This document shows, in pieces, positions 15,371-23,826 of a stretch of 42,269 nt of DNA. Each line of letters starts with the position of its first letter. Position 1 is the stretch's first letter. The notes beneath the pieces were generated by a model. That model made no database searches. It was not told where the DNA came from and was given only the letters and a program-made list of their open reading frames with translations. The DNA comes from Spirochaetia bacterium (lineage in GTDB: Bacteria > Spirochaetota > Spirochaetia > Treponematales > Breznakiellaceae): the NCBI GenBank assembly GCA_026002045.1, contig BOAV01000011.1, positions 1-42,269 on the forward strand, written 5' to 3'. A program made the position numbers and the translations under genes.

Positions 15371-16326
15371 CAGAACGGACTTTTATTCAGCGCCGGGAAG
15401 GATTTTGGCAGGAATTTGAAGGGGCCCTTAACGGCGGACGGAAGGGGCTGCGGACCAGGGCGCAGTGGTTTCCCCAGGGTTTTCGGGAATTGACACAGGA
15501 CCTTAACACCGCCCGTGCCCATGGTTTTGATCCGGCGCTTATCGAAAGGCTGAACCGGCTGGTGCTTGAGGGGAATCAGATCCTCTACGGCCAGCATGAC
15601 TGGTCTCCCAAAGCCCTTGTCCTTTTTATTACCCGGACTTTTCCCCAAAGGGTCCGCGCCCAATGGCGGGGGCTTGGGGCTGCCTGTCTGATTTTTTACG
15701 GCATTGCTGTTTTTTTCGCCCTTCTCAGTGTCCGTTTTCCCGATCTGGTGTACGAGCTATTGCCTGAGTCCCAGGCCGAAAATCTTGAAACGATGTACGA
15801 TCCCACAGGAGAGCATTTCCTTGTTCCCCGTGATGTGGAGTCCGATGCGGATATGTTCGGCTTTTATATTTACAACAATATTTCCATTGCGTTTCGCACC
15901 TTTGCTGCGGGCATCCTCGGAGGAATCGGGAGTCTTTTCATGCTCGGCATCAATGCGGTGTTTTTGGGAATATCCACAGGGCACATCATCAACAAGGGAT
16001 TTGGGGATACTTTTTTTTCTTTTATCATTGGACACAGCAGTTTTGAACTTACGGCGATCATCCTCAGCGCACAGGGGGGATTGCTTTTGGGATACCGCTT
16101 TTTTATCACCCGCGGGTTGAGCCGCGGCGCGTCCCTGCGGGCTGCGGGGAAGGACGCCCTGCCCCTGATCTCCGGCGCAGCCCTGATGCTGGTTATCGCC
16201 GCGGTGATCGAAGCCTTCTGGTCATCCCGGCACGCCCTGGGCCAGGCGCTGCATTACGGCGCCGGTATTTCGCTCTGGATACTTTTGCTGATGTTTTTTC
16301 TCTTTGCCGGCCGGGGGAAAAGATGA
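15367..16326 (+). CDS. SpoIIM-like (stage II sporulation M, DUF95) membrane protein
   Basis: This 319-residue membrane protein starts with GTG at 15367, overlapping the previous stop by four bases. About 100 N-terminal cytoplasmic residues are followed by several membrane helices. The family-typical core is YIYNNISIAFRTFAAGILGG then GINAVFLGISTGH and GHSSFELTAIILSAQGG. SpoIIM proteins are named for B. subtilis sporulation, where SpoIIM belongs to the DMP septal-remodelling complex. In non-spore-formers they sit with MoxR/DUF58 genes, as here, and their role is not settled. Nothing suggests sporulation in this organism. Confidence 0.88.
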   Translation: MTERTFIQRREGFWQEFEGALNGGRKGLRTRAQWFPQGFRELTQDLNTARAHGFDPALIERLNRLVLEGNQILYGQHDWSPKALVLFITRTFPQRVRAQWRGLGAACLIFYGIAVFFALLSVRFPDLVYELLPESQAENLETMYDPTGEHFLVPRDVESDADMFGFYIYNNISIAFRTFAAGILGGIGSLFMLGINAVFLGISTGHIINKGFGDTFFSFIIGHSSFELTAIILSAQGGLLLGYRFFITRGLSRGASLRAAGKDALPLISGAALMLVIAAVIEAFWSSRHALGQALHYGAGISLWILLLMFFLFAGRGKR

Positions 16327-17795
16327 AAGCGGTCTTTGACGGCGCCCTCGCTCTGCGCAGGCGGAGTTTTTGGGAAGCGGCGGACGCGGGGCTGCTCCTG
16401 TGGCGGCGGGATTTTTTTTATTTTCTTCCCTTCTTTGCCATTCCCCTTTGGGTCTGCGCCTTTGGCCTGCGGATGCTCCCGGAGGTCATGCGGCCATGGT
16501 TAAGTTTGATACTCTGGTTTTTTAAGCCCCTTTTTGATCGTCCGGTGCTGCATGTCATTGGGGTGCGTTTTTTTGAACCCCGGTCCGGGGCAAGGCGGCT
16601 TTTGCAGGGCCTTGGCAAAAGTATTTTACGGGGCCTTCCCGGTGATCTCCTCTGGCGGCGTTTCAGCCCCTGGCGTGCGGTGATGATGCCGGTGCGGGTT
16701 CTGGAAGGATTGAAGCCTGCCCAGGTCAGGCAGCGGAAACAACAGCTCTCCAATGGGGGGATCGATTTCTGTGTCCTTATCACCGTCTGGGGATATATTC
16801 TCGAAGGAATTCTCCTTATTGGGGAAATCCTTTTCCTGTTTATGGTTATTGAACTGATGCAGGAAAACTATATTACCTCCATTTTTGATTTTCTTGAGCA
16901 AAAGGAACTTTTTTACTTTACCGCCTACTGCGTCAATTATATGCTGATAGAAAGTCTTTATGTGTGCATGGGATTCGGCCTTTATATCAACAGCCGTGTT
17001 GAAGTTGAAGGCTGGGACCTGGAAGTGTTGTTCCGCAGCTTTTTACAAAAGTCCCCCCGGCCTGTCCGCAGCGCCGGTGTATTGGTTCTCTGCCTGTTTT
17101 TTTTCCTGCTTGTCCCCACAGGTGCTTATGCGCAAACCGAAGCGGTGGATAATACCACCGTTAATGTGCCCCTGGAAATACTTGAGGACATCCTTGGATC
17201 CAAAGATTTTGGCGGAGAAAAAGACGGCTGGGGAATCCGGCCCCGGCAGCAGCGGGAACCGGATTCCCCAGCCGTATTCAACACCGTACCATGGGTCGAT
17301 TGGATAAAAAAAATTTTCGCAGTATTACTGCGGGGCGTTCTTGTGCTGGCCATTGCGGCGCTGCTGTTTTTTTCGATTGTCTATGTTTTCCGTTTGAAGG
17401 ACCGCTTCCGCTTGCCATTCCGGAGACGCTTAAATGCGCAAATCCTCCATACAGGTTCCGGCAGTGAAAGCCCGGAGCAGCTTTTGGAACAGGCCCGATC
17501 CCTTCATGCCCGTGGTGAACTGCGTGAAGCATGGGCCGCCTGTTTTGCCGCCGCCCTTTCCGCCTGGTCAACATACCGCCGACTTTCTTTTCCTTCCAAT
17601 GCCACCGAGTACGGCTGTCTTGCCATAGTCCGTCAGGCCGATGCGGTTCCCCTTGCAAGCGCCGCAGAAATTGCAGGCTTTGGAGAACTTGTCTTTACCT
17701 GGGCAGCCTTTGCCTATGGCGGAAAAATCCCCGTCGATGGATCCTTTGATAAAGCCCTTGCATTCTGCGAATCCCTGGGGGCGCATAATGGGTAG
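16323..17795 (+). CDS. Multi-pass membrane protein with C-terminal DUF4129-like domain
   Basis: This protein of 490 residues starts ATGA-coupled to the SpoIIM-like gene. Hydrophobic helices are near 25-50, 145-178, 198-222, 250-271 and 333-360. The periplasmic loop after 270 (YAQTEAVDNTTVNVPLEIL) would lie outside. The C-terminal 100 residues (SPEQLLEQARSLHARGELREAW to FGELVFTWAAFAYGG) resemble the DUF4129 helical domain usual in this cluster. It is probably a scaffold of the membrane system built by the neighbouring genes. An exact palindrome at 17320 lies in the last helix. Confidence 0.78.
   Translation: MKAVFDGALALRRRSFWEAADAGLLLWRRDFFYFLPFFAIPLWVCAFGLRMLPEVMRPWLSLILWFFKPLFDRPVLHVIGVRFFEPRSGARRLLQGLGKSILRGLPGDLLWRRFSPWRAVMMPVRVLEGLKPAQVRQRKQQLSNGGIDFCVLITVWGYILEGILLIGEILFLFMVIELMQENYITSIFDFLEQKELFYFTAYCVNYMLIESLYVCMGFGLYINSRVEVEGWDLEVLFRSFLQKSPRPVRSAGVLVLCLFFFLLVPTGAYAQTEAVDNTTVNVPLEILEDILGSKDFGGEKDGWGIRPRQQREPDSPAVFNTVPWVDWIKKIFAVLLRGVLVLAIAALLFFSIVYVFRLKDRFRLPFRRRLNAQILHTGSGSESPEQLLEQARSLHARGELREAWAACFAAALSAWSTYRRLSFPSNATEYGCLAIVRQADAVPLASAAEIAGFGELVFTWAAFAYGGKIPVDGSFDKALAFCESLGAHNG
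17320..17330. repeat. CAGTAWTACTG palindrome, copy 5
   Basis: Exact CAGTATTACTG within CGCAGTATTACTGCG, read as AVLLR inside a membrane helix. The frame differs from that of copy 4. Confidence 0.85.
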
Positions 17796-18921
17796 ATACA
17801 AAAGTATCCTCGGCATTGCCGCCGCAGTCATCCTAATCCTCAGCGTTCTGGCCTATACCCAGTTGGAGATATACCAGCGGACCAGGCCGATATCTCCTTC
17901 GCAGGCGGTCAGGGCAAATTATTTCTATGCCCTGGAAAAATGGCTCACCAAAACCGGCCACCCGGTCCGTATCGATTCCCACGGAAGTCCCTTCCGGATC
18001 ATCCCTGCAAAGGAACGAAGCGTCTATATCCAGGCTTCACTTTTTGACTGGCAGGACGCGGCTCCGATCCTGATCCCCTGGGTGGAGGAGGGGGGCTCAC
18101 TGCTCATCTCCATTGAGTCATCATGGTATGATGAAGATGAAACGGATTTTGTAGAATTTCTGGAAGCCGTCGGCGTGCAGGCTGAAATATGGGTTCCCGA
18201 AGATGATGAGACAGTAATACTGCGCGATTTAGATCATTACGTTATTACGGAAAATAATTTCGATCTTGATTTGCGTTTTAGTTTTAGTGTGATAAAAGAT
18301 TTTGGTGATACGCCCCTTACTCTGAAGGACAAGCAGGGGATAATCCGGCTCGTGTCGATTCCCCTGGGAAATGGTTCGATCACGGTGACCGGGCGGCCCT
18401 ATTTTATGTATAATGATAATCTGGAATCGGAAGAGAACGCCCGCTTGTCCTGGCAGCTCACCGCGGCAAATGTGCAGGATGAACACCCTGGGGTACTGTT
18501 TGTCCGGGGCAGGCGGGCGGTAAAAAATCTTTTCGGAAAACTGGCGGAGCGGGGAAATCCGCTGCCCCCCATCGTGTCTGTGTTGGTCCTTGTGTGTATC
18601 GGCTTCTGGATGGTGATCCCCGGCTTCGGCATTTTGCGGCCGGAAAATGAACAGCGGGCCAGGCCGATTCGGGATCGCTTTTCGGCGGAGACACGGTTCC
18701 TTAAAAAGTACCATGCCCTGGAAGGCTACCTTGAGGTTTACCTTAGGGAGATAAAATATAAATGCCGGGACCGGGAACTTGATCCCCGGGATAAATATCT
18801 CAGGGATATTTATCCCCTTATTACCGAAATTGAAAATTCATTAGGTGAAAAGAAAAACCTTAAGCATAGTGAAATTATCCGGATCCTGAAAATTCTGGAA
18901 AAAACAATGGAGCATTTATGA
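17788..18921 (+). CDS. DUF4350-like membrane-anchored protein
   Basis: This protein of 377 residues starts at ATG 17788, which overlaps the preceding stop by eight bases. A frame reaching back to 17641 is only the shadow of the upstream gene. One helix near 7-25 is followed by an extracytoplasmic region with PSQAVRANYFYALEKWLTKTG, and by VEEGGSLLISIESSW, a glutamine-amidotransferase-like fold typical of DUF4350. A second helix is near 260-283, then a basic cytoplasmic tail. DUF4350 proteins accompany MoxR/DUF58 pairs; their function is unknown. A palindrome at 18212 encodes TVILR. Confidence 0.8.
   Translation: MGRYKSILGIAAAVILILSVLAYTQLEIYQRTRPISPSQAVRANYFYALEKWLTKTGHPVRIDSHGSPFRIIPAKERSVYIQASLFDWQDAAPILIPWVEEGGSLLISIESSWYDEDETDFVEFLEAVGVQAEIWVPEDDETVILRDLDHYVITENNFDLDLRFSFSVIKDFGDTPLTLKDKQGIIRLVSIPLGNGSITVTGRPYFMYNDNLESEENARLSWQLTAANVQDEHPGVLFVRGRRAVKNLFGKLAERGNPLPPIVSVLVLVCIGFWMVIPGFGILRPENEQRARPIRDRFSAETRFLKKYHALEGYLEVYLREIKYKCRDRELDPRDKYLRDIYPLITEIENSLGEKKNLKHSEIIRILKILEKTMEHL
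18212..18222. repeat. CAGTAWTACTG palindrome, copy 6
   Basis: Exact CAGTAATACTG in the DUF4350-like gene, read as TVILR. Confidence 0.85.
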
Positions 18922-19904
18922 GTGATGAAGATTACGAAAAGAAAACAGATGCGGAATCTGCCGCAGAAACACTGTGCGCGGTACGGGCGGAGATCGGCAA
19001 AGCCTTTGTCGGTCAAAGGGAACTGGTGGATCATGCCCTGATCACCCTCCTTGCGGGGGGCCATCTTTTGGTGGAAGGTGTGCCGGGGCTGGGCAAGACC
19101 CTGCTGGTCCGTTCCCTGGCCCAGGCCATCGGCGGTGAATCGAAGCGGGTACAGTTCACCCCGGACCTGATGCCCAGCGACATCACCGGCAACATTATGC
19201 TGGATACCCGCACGGGGCAGTTCACCACCCGGAAGGGGCCGGTGTTTACCAACCTCTTTATCGCCGACGAGATCAACCGCGCCCCGGCGAAAACCCAGGC
19301 CGCCCTTTTCGAGGCCATGCAGGAATTCCAGGTGACCCTTGACGGGGAAAGCCATCCCCTGCCTGCGCCCTTCATGGTACTGGCGACACAGAATCCCTTT
19401 GAACATGAAGGGACGTATCCATTGCCGGATGCCCAGAAGGATCGCTTCTTAATGAAGATTGTCGCGCCCTATCCCCCGGCTGATGAGGAGAAGGCCATGG
19501 TTGCCCAGGTACTCGCGGAGGGCGCCGGTGCGATTCTTTCGGTTACTGCGGTCAAAACCGTGCTGAAAAGCGGTGAATTCGCGCTTCTCCGTGATCTTGC
19601 TTCAACGGTCCGCCTTGACCCGGTTATCATTGATTATGCGGTGCGCCTTACCGCCGCTACCCGGGCCAATGCCGCCATACAAATCGGCGCGGGCCCCCGC
19701 GGAAGTCTTGCACTGGTACGCTGCGCCCGGGCCCGTGCGCTTCTTGAAGGAAGGGACTTTGTGCTCCCCGATGATATCCAGATCCTGGCGGTTCCGGTCC
19801 TTGCACACCGGCTCACCCTTTCTGCGGAAAGTGAACTTGAGGGACAGAACGAGGACCGGATCATTCGGAACCTTGTCTCCCTTACGGAAGCGCCCCGCCT
19901 ATGA
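18918..19904 (+). CDS. MoxR-family AAA+ ATPase
   Basis: This 328-residue AAA+ ATPase of the MoxR class has Walker A GVPGLGKT (54-61), Walker B LFIADE (113-118) followed by INRAPAKTQAALFEAMQE, and sensor 1 ATQNPFEHEGTYPLPDAQKDRF. MoxR ATPases act as chaperones that mature or insert partner proteins, commonly DUF58 or von Willebrand A proteins. It is coupled by four-base overlaps to the DUF4350-like gene upstream and the DUF58 gene downstream. It carries the near-palindrome CAGAAACACTG at 18964. Confidence 0.95.
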   Translation: MSDEDYEKKTDAESAAETLCAVRAEIGKAFVGQRELVDHALITLLAGGHLLVEGVPGLGKTLLVRSLAQAIGGESKRVQFTPDLMPSDITGNIMLDTRTGQFTTRKGPVFTNLFIADEINRAPAKTQAALFEAMQEFQVTLDGESHPLPAPFMVLATQNPFEHEGTYPLPDAQKDRFLMKIVAPYPPADEEKAMVAQVLAEGAGAILSVTAVKTVLKSGEFALLRDLASTVRLDPVIIDYAVRLTAATRANAAIQIGAGPRGSLALVRCARARALLEGRDFVLPDDIQILAVPVLAHRLTLSAESELEGQNEDRIIRNLVSLTEAPRL

Positions 19905-21202
19905 AGCCGGGGAGAGGGCTTTTTATCGCCGCCCTGATATGGCTTCTGTTGGGGGCGGGGGCTTTTTTTTCGCAGCCGGTTTTTCTCGTCTGGTTTCTTT
20001 CCGGCCTTTCCCTGCTGCCTGTTATTGTATTTGACGCTATTTTCCTCAGTCTTTTTACCTGCCGCATTAAGCCCTCAAGGGAAATGCCCCTTAGCCTTGC
20101 TCAGGGAGAACCGGTTGAGATAAAGATCACCCTGCAAAAGGAAGGCCATCTGTTTCTTCCCGCAGTAATACTGTTTTTTGATCTATACCCCGATTCAATG
20201 GACTGTGAATTCTTTCCCGCGCCCCTTAATCCGAAACTGCTAAAAAACAACGGCTCCCTTGTTTTCACTTACACCCTCATTCCCCGTGAACGGGGTCCCT
20301 GGAATTTTTCCGGCATGGAATTTCTTTTTTCTTCCCCCCTCCGGTTTTGGCGGCTTAAGGTTTTTTGCGATTGCCCCGGCCGGGGACGGACCTATCCTGA
20401 TTTTAAAAAACTAAGCGCCGGGACCGCATTGCAGGGACTCATGGAACAGCAGGGCTTTAAGGAAATCCGGCAGCGGGGGCAGGGTATGGAATTCAGAAGC
20501 CTCCGGGATTATCAGGAAGGGGATGGTGTGCGGTCCATTGACTGGCGCGCCACGAGCCGCCGCCGCAAATTTATTGTCCGGGAATATCAGGAGGAGCAGG
20601 ATCAGCAGATCCTTTTTATCCTCGACACCGGTTACCGGCTGCCGGGTCCGCAGTTTGACAGTGCCCTGAACGGCGTGCTCCTGCTTGCCTACACCGCGCT
20701 GAAACACGGTGACGCCGCGGCGGCCCTGAGCTTTGGGACTGCCGAACGCTGGGTCCCTCCCCGCAAGGGAATGGGCGCCTTTACTATTCTGATGAACCGG
20801 CTCTACGACCTTCACAGTTCTCCTGTGCCATCCTCACCTTTTTCCGCGCTGGAGAACGCCCTCTCCCGGCTCCACCGCCGCAGTTTTATTATTTTGATCA
20901 GCAACTTCCGTGAGGAAGACGGTGAATCCCTCTCATGGATACTTAGGCGCATCCGTCAGCGGCACCTCCTCCTCCTCGTGAGCTTCCGCGAAAAGGAAGC
21001 TGAAACTTTGGCCCGTCGTTCATCCTCATCACCGGCGGACACCCTGGAAACCGCCGCCGCTTTTTCCTACCTCGCTTCCCGCAGGCGGCTCTACCAAAGC
21101 TGGGAACACCTGGGACTCCTCACCCTGGAAACTTCCCCGGAAGATTTTTCCTCCGCGTTGATCAACCGGTATCTTGAGGTGAAGAAGTCGGGGAGGCTGT
21201 AG
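19901..21202 (+). CDS. DUF58 domain protein
   Basis: This 433-residue protein has two N-terminal membrane helices (near 5-22 and 28-47), then a beta-rich domain, then the DUF58 core near 195-220 (EFRSLRDYQEGDGVRSIDW). The C-terminal half (QQILFILDTGYRLPG, then SFIILISNFREEDGE) has the shape of a von Willebrand A fold, with an imperfect metal site (DTGYR instead of DxSxS). It is the usual partner of MoxR and the last gene of the operon. No separate BatA/BatB-type protein lies nearby. A palindrome at 20163 encodes AVIL. Confidence 0.9.
   Translation: MKPGRGLFIAALIWLLLGAGAFFSQPVFLVWFLSGLSLLPVIVFDAIFLSLFTCRIKPSREMPLSLAQGEPVEIKITLQKEGHLFLPAVILFFDLYPDSMDCEFFPAPLNPKLLKNNGSLVFTYTLIPRERGPWNFSGMEFLFSSPLRFWRLKVFCDCPGRGRTYPDFKKLSAGTALQGLMEQQGFKEIRQRGQGMEFRSLRDYQEGDGVRSIDWRATSRRRKFIVREYQEEQDQQILFILDTGYRLPGPQFDSALNGVLLLAYTALKHGDAAAALSFGTAERWVPPRKGMGAFTILMNRLYDLHSSPVPSSPFSALENALSRLHRRSFIILISNFREEDGESLSWILRRIRQRHLLLLVSFREKEAETLARRSSSSPADTLETAAAFSYLASRRRLYQSWEHLGLLTLETSPEDFSSALINRYLEVKKSGRL
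20163..20173. repeat. CAGTAWTACTG palindrome, copy 7
   Basis: Exact CAGTAATACTG in the DUF58 gene, read as AVIL. Confidence 0.85.
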
Positions 21203-21215
21203 GATATGAAGATGA

Positions 21216-21244
21216 TTGTTTTTTTGTTATTTTGTTGATATAAT
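21216..21244 (+). promoter_or_regulatory. creD promoter
   Basis: TTGTTT (21216-21221), a 17-base spacer and a perfect TATAAT (21239-21244) in an AT-rich stretch, 29 bases before the creD ATG. AAGGAG follows at 21258-21263. Confidence 0.7.
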
Positions 21245-21273
21245 TATCAGGAATAGCAAGGAGTTATATCATT

Positions 21274-22647
21274 ATGGACGGCGCTAAAAAACCTTTCTTT
21301 AAGAAATTTTCCCAGGGTTATACTTTTAAAGTACTCATGCTTGTAGCTTTAGTCCTGCTTTTACTCATTCCCCTGAACATGATCCGGGGATTGGTTAATG
21401 AACGGGGAAGAACAGCCGCTTCCGCTGAGTCGGATATCATGGAAGCATGGGGAAAACAGCTTATAGAAGCAGGACCTGTCATAACAATCCCCGGAATCAA
21501 AACCGCAGAAGTCCGTACCAAAACAGAAAAGGAAGGGGAAAAGATCGAAATTATTAAGACCCCCTTTACCCTGGTACTCAGTCCAAAAGAACTCGTCATT
21601 AACGCTGATTTCAAGACCGAGATACGCAAACGGGGTATTTTTTCTGTACCCCTTTTTTCCGGGACCCTTGCGCTAAGCGGCAGTTTTGATCCGGCCATGG
21701 CAATTTCAGCGCTGTTACCCGATGAGGATATTTCCTTAAACCAGGCTGAATTGATTATTTCCCTTTCCAGCCAGAAGGGTATCCGTAAAATAAATACCTC
21801 AAAGTGGGAGACCTCAGAACTTTTTTTTCAGCCGGGGAACCGGGGGCATAATCTGGTCAGTTACGGGTATAGTTACAACAGCAAATCCGGCAGCGGTATT
21901 TATGCAGCGCTGGATCATTTTGAAAACAAAGCATCAACCTTTAACATCAACATAGAGATCCAGGGCGGACAGTTTATACGGGTGCTGCCAATTGGACAGG
22001 ACACGCACGTCAGTATTTCTTCTGACTGGAACTCCCCTTCTTTTCAGGGCGCCTTCCTGCCGGGCGTTTCAAACATCACCGATAATGATTTTTCCGCATC
22101 CTGGGATATCAGTTATTTAAGCCGTGATATACCACTTTTTTGGAAGGAGTATAGTGATGGCAGTGATTATACCTCTTCGTTGTTCGGTGTAAATTTTTTC
22201 CGTACGATAGACACCTATGCGCTGAATACCCGCGCAGTGAAATACGCAATTCTTTTCCTGATTGTTCCTTTTTTAACATTGTTCCTGCTGGAAATATTCA
22301 CGAAGAAGCGTATTCATCCGGCGCCTTATTTGCTTTCCGGTTTTGGCAACGCGGTTTTCTATCTTTTATTACTGTCATTATCCGAGCAGATACCTTTCTA
22401 TACCGCGTATCTTATTGCGGCACTGGCGGTAACCATAATGATGACCCTTTATTCCCGTTCTTTGCTGCCCTCCTGGAATAAAAGCTGGTATATGGGTTTG
22501 GTTGTGACCATATCCTATATTCTTCTCTATGCGGTCCTCAACGCCGAATCCTATGCTCTGCTTATTGGTTCTATCGGTACTTTTGTTGTAATAGCCCTGG
22601 TTATGTTTCTTACCCGTAAACTTGATTGGTACGGGCAAGAAGAATAA
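21274..22647 (+). CDS. creD: CreD-like inner-membrane protein
   Basis: This 457-residue protein has the CreD layout: an N-terminal helix (about 18-40), then IPLNMIRGLVNERGRTAASAESDI, the hallmark of the family. A large periplasmic domain runs to about 320, and five or six C-terminal helices follow. In enterobacteria CreD is induced by the CreBC two-component system and affects envelope integrity and beta-lactam response; no creBC genes are present here. It has its own strong promoter and is coupled by TAATG to the MFS gene downstream. Confidence 0.88.
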   Translation: MDGAKKPFFKKFSQGYTFKVLMLVALVLLLLIPLNMIRGLVNERGRTAASAESDIMEAWGKQLIEAGPVITIPGIKTAEVRTKTEKEGEKIEIIKTPFTLVLSPKELVINADFKTEIRKRGIFSVPLFSGTLALSGSFDPAMAISALLPDEDISLNQAELIISLSSQKGIRKINTSKWETSELFFQPGNRGHNLVSYGYSYNSKSGSGIYAALDHFENKASTFNINIEIQGGQFIRVLPIGQDTHVSISSDWNSPSFQGAFLPGVSNITDNDFSASWDISYLSRDIPLFWKEYSDGSDYTSSLFGVNFFRTIDTYALNTRAVKYAILFLIVPFLTLFLLEIFTKKRIHPAPYLLSGFGNAVFYLLLLSLSEQIPFYTAYLIAALAVTIMMTLYSRSLLPSWNKSWYMGLVVTISYILLYAVLNAESYALLIGSIGTFVVIALVMFLTRKLDWYGQEE

Positions 22648-23822
22648 TGATTGCCGCATTACTTCTCATACTGATTTACATTTCCTTTATCAGCCTGGGC
22701 TTGCCCGATTCCCTGCTGGGATCCGCATGGCCCTTAATGTACAGCTCCCTGGAAACGCCCCTGCATTATGCAGGGATACTGTCAATGATCGTTGCCGCCG
22801 GAACAGTTGTTTCAAGTATACTCAGCGAAAAAACGATCAGGCGTTTTGGAACGGGTTTGGTTACCGCCCTCAGCGTTTTCATGACCGCCGCGGCCCTTAT
22901 CGGTGTTTCCATTTCCCATAATTTTATTGCCCTGTGTTTTTGCGCCGTTCCCCTTGGGCTGGGGGCCGGTTCTGTTGACGCGGCCCTTAACAATTATGTG
23001 GCCCTGCATTACAAGGCGCGGCACATGAGCTGGCTGCATTGTTTCTGGGGCATCGGCGCTTCAATGGGGCCGCTGATTATGTCGGCCTATTTAACCAGCG
23101 GCAGGTCCTGGAATTTGGGCTACCGTGCGGTTGGCGTCATTCAGTCTTGCCTGGTAGTATTACTGTTTGTATCTTTGCCCTTATGGGGCAGAAATACCGC
23201 CATAAAAGAAACAGAGGAACAAAAACGTTCCATTACCTATCGTGAATTATTCAGGCTTCCCGGAGTAAAAGAGGTTCTCGCCGCATTCTTTTGTTATTGC
23301 AGCATAGAACAAATAGCAGGATTGTGGGGCGCCAGTTTCCTGGTGCTTGTAAAAAACATATCCCCGCAGATTGCCGCCCAATGGATAGCCCTGTATTATG
23401 GCGGAATCACCCTGGGGCGTTTTATTTCCGGTTTTCTCACCATGAAATTAAACAACCGGCAGATGGTTCGTTTGGGGCAGGCTCTCATCGCCGGCGGAAT
23501 TGTTTGTCTGCTGCTGCCATTCGGCGCCCTTTCATTATTGACGGGATTTTTTATCATCGGCCTTGGCTGCGCCCCGATATATCCAAGCCTTATCCATGAA
23601 ACCCCAAAAAATTTCGGGGCCGAATACTCCCAGGCTTTAATAGGCATACAAATGGCAACCGCCTACATCGGCATCATGGTGATGCCGCCCCTGTTCGGCT
23701 GGATCGCATCTCACACCAATTTCAATATATTCCCGGTATTTATCGGCATTATATTAATACTGAAAATCATCATGGTGGAAACAGTAAATAAGAAAGTGGA
23801 CGCAGTAAAAATAAAAAATTAG
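22647..23822 (+). CDS. MFS transporter
   Basis: This 391-residue major facilitator has about 12 helices. The ATG at 22647 overlaps the creD stop by one base (TAATG); a TTG at 22626 would add seven residues and is less likely. SLGLPDSLLGSAWP in helix 1 and GLGAGSVDAALNNYVALHY in helix 4 recall the FucP/NanT-distant sugar or metabolite group rather than drug exporters. The substrate is unknown. Coupling to creD suggests a shared envelope or stress function. A one-mismatch palindrome (TAGTATTACTG, 23155) encodes VVLL. Confidence 0.85.
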   Translation: MIAALLLILIYISFISLGLPDSLLGSAWPLMYSSLETPLHYAGILSMIVAAGTVVSSILSEKTIRRFGTGLVTALSVFMTAAALIGVSISHNFIALCFCAVPLGLGAGSVDAALNNYVALHYKARHMSWLHCFWGIGASMGPLIMSAYLTSGRSWNLGYRAVGVIQSCLVVLLFVSLPLWGRNTAIKETEEQKRSITYRELFRLPGVKEVLAAFFCYCSIEQIAGLWGASFLVLVKNISPQIAAQWIALYYGGITLGRFISGFLTMKLNNRQMVRLGQALIAGGIVCLLLPFGALSLLTGFFIIGLGCAPIYPSLIHETPKNFGAEYSQALIGIQMATAYIGIMVMPPLFGWIASHTNFNIFPVFIGIILILKIIMVETVNKKVDAVKIKN

Positions 23823-23826
23823 ATCG

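Noticed and set aside
15367..16326. SpoIIM-like gene as evidence of sporulation
   Set aside because: The family is widespread in non-spore-formers beside MoxR/DUF58 genes, and no other sporulation gene is present.
17641..17787. N-terminal extension of the DUF4350-like protein
   Set aside because: This part is a frame-shifted shadow of the DUF4129-like gene; the natural start is ATG 17788 before a membrane helix.
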